Assembly (NCBI GenBank): GCA_015499995.1 | Contig: JADNRV010000684.1 | Span: 1 to 17,737, forward strand | Length of the DNA stretch: 17,737 nucleotides | Direction of reading: 5' to 3' | Source: Flammula alnicola | Lineage: Eukaryota; Basidiomycota; Agaricomycetes; Agaricales; Strophariaceae | Shown: positions 7,358-17,572 of the stretch, in pieces | Position numbering within the stretch: position 1 is the first letter of the stretch | Layout of the letters: each line of letters opens with the position of its first letter | Made by a program: the position numbers and the translations under genes | Notes under the pieces: generated by a model | Seen by the model: the letters and a program-made list of their open reading frames with translations, nothing else | Told to the model about the DNA's origin: nothing | Databases searched by the model: none

Positions 7358-10300
7358 ATGCCGTCAGATGCTCCGAAGTCCAATACGGGAACCAAGGCGA
7401 GTAGCGATGAAATAGACTCCACTGTCAAGACACGTCGCTAATATATGGGATCGGGATATAGCTCTTTCAGCAAGATATTGTACAGAAGATATCCTCCCCA
7501 GATTACTTTGGAATAGTTTTGGTATGGATGCTATTCCCCTGTCTTATCAAGCAAAGCCCTAATCCGTCTTGTGCTATAGAGATGTTGGCACGACGCCGAA
7601 GACGTACCGCCCGCCGTACCTCCTATGGATCCCTTGATGCGACCTCTCTCCTATGGCGAAGTCGGTGTAACCTTCCTCTCTCATGGAGGAGAGCGACAGA
7701 TCCTTCATGAATCCGATCTCCGACTCGTAGACCGCACCCTGCAGCCAGGTGATTATTGCAAACGCTCTTTTGATGATGTTCGGGCTGGCGTAGTCACCAA
7801 CATTAAGGTTAAGTGCCATATTGCGCACGCGATTAGCGGCGAAAAAGTACCAGCATGGCGAACTCTGGAGGACCTGGAGGATAGAGCAGATGCGGAGATT
7901 GGGGATTATGTTGCTTATGACGATTGGATAGGCCAGGTATGTCATGATCCTTTTCCCGACGGTGCATTATACTGACCACCATTAGATTATTGAGGTTCGT
8001 AGCCAACTCCTCCTTTACATATTTGGTAGTGATTCACCGGCAGGATTTTTAGGTATTTGACGAGTCCATTGTGCAAGTTTCCACAGGACAGCTCGTCCGG
8101 CTTCCTGAACTAGGATCGCGACTTACTGTCGGAGAGACTGGTGCTGTTAGTTTATATCATTTCTTCTTAATGTCAATAACATTGACATAATTTCTGTAGA
8201 CTATTCTGCCGCTTCCACCAGGCGGTATGCAAAACCTATTTGGATTCTTGCAGGGAAACAACGAAGGAAAAGAGGTCGTCATAGACGTTAAGCACAACAC
8301 ATATGCTGTTGCTTGGCTCGCTTTGAACCAATCGGTTAGCATTTCGCGAGACAAACTTCAGCAGCATCTGACCGTGATGTTCATTAGCTCGAACCCGCCA
8401 TCGCAGAGAAGAAAACACGGCCTAAACAGTTTTGGTCCGGCCAAGACTTGGGGCGCCTTACATTGATCCGTGGCCGATCTGATTTGGAAATGCGCGTTGG
8501 CGACCGGGTTCATCTCAAAGATGCGAAAGGACTGCCCTGGACAGAGCATGGTCAAGAAGGAGACGCAACGGGCGTGGTGCAAGTGCAAACATTTTTAGTC
8601 ACGGAGACTGTCACGGAGCTCGACATATTATGGCAGGATGGAACTCGGGAGACGCTCAAGTCGGTTGAAGTCATTCCATATTTGAATCCAGACGAATATG
8701 ATTGCTGGTAAGACATTGCAGACAATACATCTTCCTTCGATTTTTAATGTTGCTATAGGCCAGGAGATCATGTAGTGTGGAAGAATGAAGGAGAAACGCG
8801 ACCGGCTATTGTTCAATCTGTGAACGCCGCTGACAGGACGGCATTGATACTTTTCCCAGATACAGGAGCCATCGAACTAGCTTCTCTGTTAGAACTTGAC
8901 TCTCACGGAAATTCTGATAACGATGCAAATAATCTACAGGCAGCTTCTGAGGGCTTTGGAGTCCGTCGTGGGGACTTTGTGTTTATACATAGGCCTGGGA
9001 CAACGAACGGGTTGGAGAAGCCTAAAGTGCCACGGATTGGCGAGATAGAACCTTGGGTTCGCGAGAATCCCTTTGTTGACGGTGAATTTTCGGGTTGGAG
9101 GAAAGAATTGCAGGAGATCGGGTCTAATATTGCTGCGCAACGTACTGTCAACCATCCCACGGAGAAAATGATTCAACGGCCAGCTAAAGGCGATGGAAAA
9201 TTATCTTGGTGTGGTGAAGTCACAGGAGTATGTTTTTTCCTCTGATATCATCGTACCGAGCTCACACTTTTCACTCTGACCCAGTTAAAAGTAGACGGAA
9301 CTGTGGAAGTTATGCACCCAGATTGGACAGTCGAAACTTATCCGTTGGAGCGCCTTACTCGCCTCTACGACGGCATCGAACAACTGGAAGACGATGCGTG
9401 GGACGCTGGGTCTGAAGGCTATCATTCATATAGCGACGACGGTGAAGACGAGCAGGCTTGGGCAATGGATGAAGATGGAGTGTGGCGTCCTGAACTACCT
9501 AACGATGAATGGGAGGACATGTCTTCCACTGGAGGAATCCACGGTGACGAAGACGAGGACATTGATGTCATTGAAGGTGAAGGAGAGATTATGGAGGTTG
9601 ATGAAGAACTATGGGATTCAGAAGCTGTCGTGCCCGACATCAACGAGACCGACCTCCAGCAAGATCGACGAGCGGCTGCAAGAAAAGAAAGTAATACTGA
9701 TTTGGAGACCTCCACCGCTTCAACTGTTGCTGAAACTCCTCATGAACATGACCAAGAAACGGATTCCGGTGACAGCAGTAGATGGAGCCGATTTGAGATC
9801 TTGTCTTCTGCGCCGCCCGATCACGCTTTCTTCTCTTCTCCTCCCGCTCAACCATCCAAAGCTTTCTTGGGACGTCTCAGCAGAGAATATCGCGTGCTTA
9901 AAAGCAGTCTGCCAGGTTTATCTTCTGTGTAACGTGATTTTCCTGTGCATTAACTTGGCGCCTTGTTAGATTCTATCATGGTTCGCGCATATGAGGACAG
10001 GACGGATCTCCTTCGGTCTCTGATAATCGGACCTGAAAATACGCCATATCAAGATGCCCCATTCGTGATCGACTGGATGCTGGATTCCAACTTCCCACAT
10101 AGTCCTCCAATTGCGCATTTCCTAAGTTGGACAAATGGCAATGGTCGAGGTACGTTTCTTTTCATTGTGCATGAGTACTAAAGAAACTGAAGTGGTCGTT
10201 ACGACAGTGAACCCGTAGGTCTGATTATATGTGCATATTTATTGTATTCTGACCCTTTTGTTGCTGTTCAGCAATCTATACGAGGAGGGTAAAGTATGTT

Positions 10301-10898
10301 TATCTATACTTGGAACATGGAGTGGGGATAAGCACGAAGTCTGGAGTGCCTCTCGCTCGTCCTTACTCCAAGCGCTTGTATCAATACAGGGATTAGTTCT
10401 GGTGAAAGAGCCGTGCGTATTACCCTTTATTTTCGCCTTCTCACACTAACGTCTTGAGTCCAGGTGGTTCTGCGAACCCGCTTACGAGAAACTGAGAGGA
10501 ACGGACGAAGGAACTGTGAACAGGTTTGTCCAGGTTACAGTCAGTGAAAACCTTGTTGCTGACTTTCTGCGTCCAGTCGACTATATAGCGAAAAGGCCTA
10601 CGTCCTCTCTCGCGGATTCGTGCGGCGTGCCCTCGAAATTCCCCTAGGTGGACTCAACTCGGAAATAACATATTTGTATTATAACCAGCACCGCCTGCAA
10701 AAGGTCGTCGACGACGCGGAAAGTCTCATACGGAAGAGCAAGGAAAGCCCAGAAATTACCCCGGAGGAGCAAGACCTTGCAGTGCCAAGGCTGACGGCAG
10801 GAGGGATTATCGCATTAGAACGGACACTAATCAAACTACGGGGTTTCCTCCAGCAGCGCCCACCTACCGATGACACAGCATCATCTTCATCCTCTTAA
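7358..10898 (+). CDS. UBE2O-like E2/E3 hybrid ubiquitin-conjugating enzyme
   Basis: Large E2 enzyme that accepts ubiquitin on a cysteine and can also choose substrates directly, as animal UBE2O does. Exons: 7358-7423, 7471-7521, 7580-7936, 7986-7994, 8053-8145, 8200-8334, 8388-8707, 8759-9227, 9285-9915, 9970-10149, 10208-10214, 10272-10412, 10464-10523 and 10577-10898. The total is 2841 nt, 946 residues, with no frame break. The N-terminal half carries repeated small beta-barrel-like segments ([57 protein letters not shown]). An acidic linker lies at about residues 536-620. The C-terminal UBC fold includes [42 protein letters not shown] and the active-site stretch [18 protein letters not shown], with catalytic Cys near 782, then a helical tail. 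Exons 4 (9 nt) and 11 (7 nt) are micro-exons. The exon 1-2 border is the least certain, since the donor (GTCAAG) is weak. Confidence 0.92.
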
Positions 10899-11168
10899 TC
10901 ATGCGCTTTCTTTTCTAGACATGTAAATAAATATTTCAATCGGGCCAATGTCCTAAGCATCCATGCATCCCGCTGCGCTAGCGATAAAAAACCGGTGCTA
11001 AGATAGTAAAAAGAAAGGTATCAAATCCAGTTTGAAATGTCTATTATGTAAAGCTACAGTAACCACGAAACGAATGGCACAGGAGGGATGTACAAGGGAG
11101 TACACTCTGTCTCCTGATGGAGTTACACCCACTGAATAAATACTTTACACACAGGAGCCAAGGGGCAG
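10899..11168. other. Convergent 3' region
   Basis: 270 bp between the stop of the plus-strand UBE2O-like gene and the stop of the minus-strand KRE6-like gene. It must hold both 3' ends; aataaat-type sequence at about 10926 and ctgaataaatac at about 11133 could take part in polyadenylation. No gene is seen. Confidence 0.5.
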
Positions 11169-13780
11169 TTAACATTGCCCCAAGAAGCTATTTTTGGGGA
11201 ATGGTTGGCCGAAGTCGTTTACCCACGTCGTAAGGTTGGGATTTGTATATGCTTCGATATATCTATCAAGACGACGCGTTATTGGCATTCCTTACGGAAA
11301 GAACCATTTTAAAAGACGTACTGGTTGATGTATGCTGCCGTCGGGAAATCTTTAGGGTCGCAACCGATGTTGATCGAGTCCGACGCTTGATAAACACGAA
11401 TGTAATCGATGCGGATGGTAGCAGGAAAGGTGAGATGCTCGAAATCTATTACGCCAAAGTTCTCGGACATGCCCAAATTGACAATTAAATACTAGAAGAG
11501 AGGAAGAGAGAAGGTCAAGGTCAAGAGGTCTGTTCGTATGAGTGGTGCATACCAATGGCTCCTGAGGGATTGGACGAGAAGAGATCTCAACTCGGCTGTC
11601 AGCTGCAAGCCCTGCCGCTTTGATCGTCCAGGCTGCGACACCGCCTGAGATCCATGTAATGTACTGCGATTAAGATAAAAAGTCAGCGTTTCACGACTGA
11701 AATAACAGAACGGTTTCAACACACCCCTGTATCGAATCCTAATGGGTAGCTCATAAGCAACCTGAATACAGCGGAGACTATGAACCGGAGACCAACCTGG
11801 TTGATACTCGAACCCGTAGGTAGAGAAGCATCCTCCTGTCAGCTCATAACACTGTTGATCTGCAAATTGACGATGAGTGAGCAATTCCACCGTGTCGGCA
11901 ACCCATACGGACCGGTTTCTGTGACAACGGACGTTGCCTGCTGGAAGGCACCTCCCATATACGTGTTTAAAAAAGAGCTCGTAGAGTTGTTGATGATCAA
12001 GTTGTCAGATGTGTTGAACCACTGGTATTCTGCATTGAAAGGCTGAGAAGTCGTCGCATTAGTCGTATGTGGCGCAGCTGTGCCTAACCAGATGTCAAAA
12101 CTCACCCCCCATTGCGCCGACTGAGAGACTTGTCCGGTCTGCGGGGCACCAACAATCTGTAGAATATCAGGAAAACGTTTCTAGGGCTAGACAAGCGGGC
12201 TTACAAGTGAGGTTACTTGGGCTTCGAAAACATCGATTTCAGGTGCTGCTCGACCAACGTATGTACCATCAGAGTGCACCGGTCCAGGGTGCGATTCTCC
12301 TTTGCATGTGCACCGCGATAGTCTCTGGCCCGGCAGATATGACAACGCGCCTCCATTCGTTGGGTCACCGTTGACGGTAGCGGCAGTAGGAAGGCCATTG
12401 TGCGTTTGATTAGGGGCAGTGCCAACGTCGCAAGCATCATATGTGTACGGCCACTAAAAGGAGAGTCGCGTCAAAAATACACGCCGAAAAGGGGGCAATG
12501 ATGGGATCATACCATTCCTTCCAGGCTTGCCCCATATCCCGCCCTGCCTATAAATAAACCTTGAGCTCGAGTTAAAAATACAACAACAGGAAAAAAGTAC
12601 TCACCGAGATTTCCCATTGTCCACACCGCTGGCCACAGGCCCACAACGTTATTAACGCCCGGCAAAACTACCGAAGTTTCTACGAGACCCCCGGTGAAGC
12701 AGAATTTGTTCCATGTCGAGATGAGGCCGCCTTCGTAGTTGAGTCCGTGGGTCTGCTTTTGGGACAGAGTGATTTCGAGTGCCCCATTTTTTGTTGTGAC
12801 CGCTTCTGGGTCATACCACTCCAAGTTATTGGTCTGTAGTCAGAAGGTAAGATGATAATCCAAAAGACAGGATTTTGTAACGCACAGCCCAGTAATGAAG
12901 ATCTACTGCTTCCCAGTAAGGGTCATCGCCAGGGTAGAATGTACGACCGTCGACATTAAACTCGTCGCTGAAGACGAGTTGCAACTCTTTACTTGGATTA
13001 GCGTACGAAGCTTTTGTATATACACTCGAGGGTGTTTCTAAATCCACCAGACCCCAGTTCCCTGGCATGCTTGGAATCTGAACGAATTTCTCAATAAAAT
13101 ATTAATGCGACGAGGATGAATAACTTACTTGACCACTAGCATTAATCCCCCCTATATTAAAGCCACCTAAGTTGGAGGGAGTGCTGGCTGTGAAATGTGA
13201 AATAAGAGGGTAGCCGGCACTGTACTATGCGTGAGTACTCAATGTGGCGTCGGGAAATTTATAAATGACGTACAAAAGGGCGAGGAGGCCAAGACAGAGC
13301 ACTATGAGGCATCCCAAATTTGTCAACCCCTATAGGTGAAAATATTCGAGCTTCGGTCTTGCTTGCGGTCTCGCCGAGGGTCCGGGTTGTGGAGGTAGTC
13401 ATCGGGTTCCTCAAAGTCGGGCGAGAGGTTGGAGCCCCAAGAGGTTGGGTCAGGAGAAAGGGAGAACTGCGGTATAGAAAGTCAAGACGACGCGAAATTG
13501 GGCGATTTTTTAAGACGGACCTTGTCAGATACAGAAGGAGTGACGGAGGTGGTGCGACTGACGTTTGGGGTATAGTCATACGGGGACTGATGCACGATGC
13601 ATGTTAGCTAGGCAATTAAAGGCAAAGGTTCTGATTGTGGCGAACCAAAGAATTGTTACTCGAGGCACGATGTGAGCTGCTCTCAGAAAGGTTGCTTGGC
13701 TGGATGAGATTTGTTACAGACGGCGAAGGGCTTGTTGCAGGGTAGTAACGCGACTGGGCATTACGGCCGAAGAAGGACAT
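11169..13780 (-). CDS. KRE6: KRE6/SKN1-like beta-glucan synthesis-associated protein, GH16 family
   Basis: Type II membrane protein of the secretory pathway needed for beta-1,6-glucan of the cell wall. Exons: 13780-13646, 13586-13521, 13466-13274, 13219-13129, 13077-12886, 12833-12605, 12547-12513, 12453-12205, 12156-12106, 12042-11913, 11859-11797, 11738-11725, 11663-11553, 11491-11322 and 11262-11169. About 607 residues. A Ser-rich cytosolic N-terminus is followed by DDYLHNPDPRRDRKQDRSSN, a single membrane segment at about 118-138, and the lumenal domain: GNWGLVDLETP, LVFSDEFNVDGRTFYPGDDP, STWNKFCFTGGLVETS and VGLWPAVWTMGN. The GH16 catalytic motif is EIDVFE (E386, D388, E391). It ends PNLTTWVNDFGQPFPKNSFL. 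One base appears missing at about 13325-13327 (GGGGTTGACA), exactly where the membrane segment begins; adding one restores the frame. Exon 12 is a 14 nt micro-exon completing PGFDTGYITW. Only one KRE6/SKN1-type gene is visible, so the symbol is by similarity. Confidence 0.92.
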
Positions 13781-14126
13781 GAGGAGAAACAATATACGAG
13801 CACAGGAGAAATGAGAGTGGAAAGGAGAGTTGTGATTTTACAATGCGCTGCACTGAATGAATAGAGAGGGGATGAACTGGCAACCGTCGTAAACTTTCAC
13901 ACTCCCGCTTACATCAGCTGCTGCGTTGGAGCATCACCGGCCCACAATATCAATATAGAGCCCCATTTCCATATAATCATATGAATTCACCTTATCGTGC
14001 ATTCTGGGTTCTCTGGACAGCATTGGTGGTGAATTGGAGTTATGGGTCCATGAATGATTATTGTTGCCAAGACATGTCCTGCAGGGTCTAACAAATGATC
14101 TCATACGCGCTAATCTATGCCAAGCC
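13781..14126. other. Intergenic stretch upstream of the KRE6-like gene
   Basis: 346 bp between the ATG of the KRE6-like gene and the stop of the SNAPC1-like gene, both on the minus strand. It should hold the KRE6-like promoter and the 3' end of SNAPC1. On the coding strand, about 13830-13900 is pyrimidine-rich, as is common before fungal start sites. No gene is seen. Confidence 0.5.
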
Positions 14127-15201
14127 CTAATTACATAATTCAAAAATCCCAGCCCCTCCACTTGACATCCCTTCAATCACTTGTTCAAGTCGTCGAATAC
14201 CCACATCCTCGCGCCCATCTACCAGTTCTCGCGCCTCTTTCAACCGCTCCAGCACCTCCCGGTTAACCTCCTCGATACCACCCGCAGGCAATGCACCGCC
14301 TTCATCGACAGCATTCAACATCAATGTCTTCAACGCTTGGTATCGCCACTAATCGCAGTCATCTCAGAAGCATGTTCATCGTCAACAGGCGATTGTGAGA
14401 GCCAGTCATCCAGTCCTTCTAGTGCCAACCTCGCCTTTTTGCCTTTCTCGCGTCGTGCAGGACGGCCCTTTCTCTTCTGCGTCCCGACTTCAGAGAACGC
14501 GATTCCGTCCTCTGCGTAGAGCTCCCTGGGGAGTTCACGTGGATTCATGGCACCCAAATCGCTTTTCGGAAGGATCAAAAACACACGGTCTTTCTTGAGA
14601 CACGACAACACATATCGAACGTATGTCTGCACGGAGACAACAGATGGGCTCGACAAAGATTCCGCCATATCATTCAAGGAGGCATAATGATCTGAAAATC
14701 GCATTCAGCTTGCTTCTATTATAGGGTACACAGGACGTGCCACAAGGAATAGGTATGTTCGTCAGGCAATATAGTGCGGTGCCGAATCCTTGACTTGCGA
14801 ATAAAAGAACAGATACATCCCAAACAATGCGACGGCCCGGGTAAATGGTGCTTCGGTTTTGACCGTTCTCTCTGTGTAATTGTATAAGCTTATATTTAGA
14901 TATCAGAGAAAATCGACACACCAAGGAACAGACGTGTAGTGACATCGAGAAAAGTCCTACGCGACCGGTCATCAAATACCCTGAATTGCAACCAATTCCA
15001 TCCCATACTTAGCCAGACGGTCTTGAAAAGTGAAAAGGGTTTCGTCATGCCAGGCTGATGGTATGCTTCATGGTATCGAAGTACGAGAGTTGAGATGTCA
15101 TCCCGTAGAGCCTTCACGTAGACCGAGGAAGTAAAGTAGTTGGGCTGGAGAACGACCTCGCCGCGACTTGATGAAGATGCAGGAGCGACATCAATGGACA
15201 T
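14127..15201 (-). CDS. SNAPC1 (SNAP43)-like snRNA-activating complex subunit, frame interrupted
   Basis: Candidate subunit of the nuclear complex that binds the proximal promoter element of snRNA genes and recruits RNA polymerase II or III. Exons: 15201-14922, 14871-14744 and 14691-14127; introns of 50 and 52 nt. About 324 residues. The N-terminal part resembles SNAP43: VYVKALRDDISTLVLRYHEA, FSLFKTVWLSMGWNWLQFRV, then RTVKTEAPFTRAVALFGMYL. A basic patch (KRKGRPARREKGKKARL) and a helical C-terminus (EEVNREVLERLKEARELV) follow. Two single-base losses are inferred: at about 14774-14776, joining KDSAPH to LYCLTNIPIP, and at about 14342-14344, joining AISGD to YQALKTLMLN. The second could instead be read as a 38 nt intron (14386-14349), which is very short. 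The assignment rests on pattern recognition of a weakly conserved family. It is divergent from the Ima1-like gene. Confidence 0.68.
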
Positions 15202-15342
15202 GGGAGTTCAGATGTCGTGCACGTGAGACGCAGGGCGTGGCACGATCAAGCTACTCTATTTACCACAGACGCGAAAGCCAAATAACCGCGTCCCAAAAAA
15301 GAACTCAACTTGATCCTCTCTCCAAACCTCCTTAAGCTACAC
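15202..15342. promoter_or_regulatory. Divergent promoter between SNAPC1-like and Ima1-like genes
   Basis: 141 bp separate the two ATGs (15201 minus, 15343 plus). The stretch contains gtgcacgtgag around 15217, an E-box-like CACGTG core. It presumably drives both genes; no further site can be named. Confidence 0.45.
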
Positions 15343-17151
15343 ATGCCCGCCCTGTTTAGGCGGCACAGCAACATCCAGTGCTTCTTTTGCCAGTCCCCAG
15401 TCCCGCTACCAGCCAACATCCGAAATTTCAAATGTTCATCGTGTGGTTGTTGGAACAGATACGATGAGAAGGGTGAAATTATATCAGACGAACCAGCTAT
15501 GCACGAGGAGGGTCTAAACTCGCGCTCTTTCGCGAAACGCGGTATGTGCCATCCTCTGTGATTTTAAACCACAATTCACTTATTTTGCGCCAGCTTCTCC
15601 CAGTAAGGACCGCCTGCCAACTGTATATGGCCCTGGTCCATTCTGCCACTCCTGCCAGACCAACCAAATGCTCATAATCAACCTTCTCTCAAATTATCTC
15701 CCGATCCTGCGGTGCGCATTCTCTTCCCTACATTGATATTTCGTTTATTAAACAGCCTTGCAGAGTCCCGAATACGAGTCTCGCCTGGAAATGCTCCCAG
15801 CGTACCGAGAATCTCTCCATGTTCGGTATCCACCTGTCTGCGAGTCGTGTCTGCCCCAGGTCGAGGAGGAAATCCGTCGGAAAGAGCAGATGGCTCGGGC
15901 GAAAGCCCTTGGGGGCTGGTTGAGCAAAGGAAAGGAACGTCGGAGAAGGGTGTCTGGACCAGATGCCGAGAAGGAGAAATTAGCCTCAAGGCAATATATT
16001 GGTGGAAGATCCGAGGGTGTCTTTTTGTGGCCTCATTCGCTGTATCAATAGCAGCCAGTCTTAGCGGTAAGTCTGCATTTATTCTCGAATGTTTGAACCT
16101 GTCATCTCAACAGTGAACCTCTCTTTGCCAGCTGTTTATGGCTACCATCCCTTCAGTCGGTTTACCTTCTTACACCCTATACTACCCATCTTGTCGGCGT
16201 ATCGCTGTTATGGACGGCCTGGGATCCCACATACAACTCATTCCGGAAAGCCCAACTACAGGGCCGCGATGTTCGAATACAAGGCAAACGAACATATAAC
16301 GTAGGTTTTTGTCTTGAGTCGAGCCTACCATTTGAGCTAATCTTGTGATAGATGGTCCAAATGTTGACGTGGACGACTCGCATGATTTCCTCTACATACT
16401 TTCTGTCCGTTGGTTTCGACCAGAACTACACATCCTACGACTGGATAGACCTAGAACCATATACCTCCTCGCAGCTTTATCTGTTGAAATTATTGTAGGT
16501 ATTTCGTTTCGTTTCTTTTTATATCTATTAATTTTCCGTCTTTCTTCTAGACTATTATTGTATCATGTTATGTACTTCGGATCAACAACCGCCCGCGATC
16601 CGTCTGGTCGATACCCGCACTCACAAATTCGACAAATCCCGCTCGGCTACGCCCCATCCCGATGCCCGGTCAGCGACACCTGCTCTTGCAAAACCCCCAA
16701 CGCTGTCCGAACACGACGCCCTTCTGTCACTGTCGTTGTCCTCCAACCCAGTCATAACCCACGCCAATCCCGTCTTCGGCTGCCGTCTCTACAAGGCTCT
16801 ACACACATTGCAACCTCTAAAGAAGAAGTGAAAACGAACGATGACGAGATGGACTGGACACCTACGAACCCCGAGCAAGCTTCTTCCTTCGGAAAGAAGA
16901 CAAACTCTGATAACGACAGTTGGTTACGACCTCAGCGATTCTTTGCCCCCGAGAAACCGACAGGACTCGAGGGACTCTTCGAGAGCGCACGAATACAAGA
17001 CGAGCCAATGCCTCTGGACCAGGATCGGCAGACGAACACCAGCAGAGCTTATGTATTAACGAACCACCTGTGGAAATGGGGTCCATTATATACGTTGTTT
17101 ATTGCACTCGTAGTAGCTAGCATAACGTACACCTTGAAATGGGCGTTCTAA
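15343..17151 (+). CDS. Ima1/Samp1-like inner nuclear membrane protein, frame interrupted at six sites
   Basis: Integral protein of the inner nuclear membrane; fission yeast Ima1 and animal Samp1/NET5 help couple chromatin and LINC complexes. Exons: 15343-15541, 15594-15711, 15764-16066, 16114-16300, 16352-16494 and 16551-17151; introns of 47-56 nt. The N-terminal Ima1_N region has paired cysteines: C13-FF-C16, C31-SS-C34 followed by GCWNRYDEKGEI, then CHSC and CESC, suggesting zinc binding. Several membrane segments follow (IRGCLFVASFAVSIAA, PILPILS...SLLWTAW, LSVEIITIIVSCYVL), then a Ser/Pro-rich loop with DDEMDWTPTNPE and SWLRPQRFFAPEKPTGLEGL, and a final membrane segment (TLFIALVVASITYTL). 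One base is missing at about 15700-15703, 15992-15994, 16197-16199, 16396-16399, 16583-16586 and 16778-16781. With these, exon phases agree and the total is 1557 nt, 518 residues. Read literally, the gene is broken. Confidence 0.82.
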
Positions 17152-17572
17152 CATAAAAATTGCAGTGAAAAAGAAATGTAAATGAAGCGAAGAGCGAAAA
17201 AAAAGTAGTCCATGCTGGTGCGTACGCAGAAGAGGACAAGCAGGCGATGTGTGCATTTCCTTTGCTTTAGTCACGACCCCAGCAACCCAGGTCGAAGTTG
17301 AATAATACAAGGGCGTGTCTTGGGCAATAAGAAATTCTAAATTGTCCGGGTATATTGAAGAGGAGATTATGGACTTAGTTGGATCATGAAAAATGGAGCT
17401 AGTTTATTTATTGCAGAAAAGATTGGGCCGTAAAAATTGTGAACAATCCAGCGGCTGATTTAGAAACAAAACGAGCGGGGTGGGGAAAAGAATGCCGGTC
17501 GGAAAAGAACGCAAAATGCATTCATTCAGAACCGTAGTAGGATCTTATCGTCGTCGAAACTTTGTATATAGA
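17152..17572. other. Convergent 3' region at right end
   Basis: 421 bp between the Ima1-like stop and the stop of the minus-strand partial gene. It is AT-rich with A-runs (gcgaaaaaaaag near 17195-17205) and has no supported coding frame. It presumably contains the 3' untranslated regions of both genes. Confidence 0.5.

Noticed and set aside
7272..7412. Minus-strand open stretch upstream of the orphan gene as a first exon
   Set aside because: It runs opposite the start of the UBE2O-like gene, has no ATG in the right place, and its only good donor (GTAAGT near 7266) has no matching in-phase acceptor that I could confirm.
11243..11488. Plus-strand open frame of 81 codons
   Set aside because: It is the antisense of exons 14-15 of the KRE6-like gene, whose minus-strand translation is clearly conserved.
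13320..13607. Plus-strand open frame of 95 codons
   Set aside because: Antisense shadow of exons 2-3 of the KRE6-like gene.
14349..14386. 38 nt intron in the SNAPC1-like gene
   Set aside because: Much shorter than every other intron in the window (47-63 nt). A single missing base at about 14342-14344 gives a better continuation and matches the other sites, though this is not proven.
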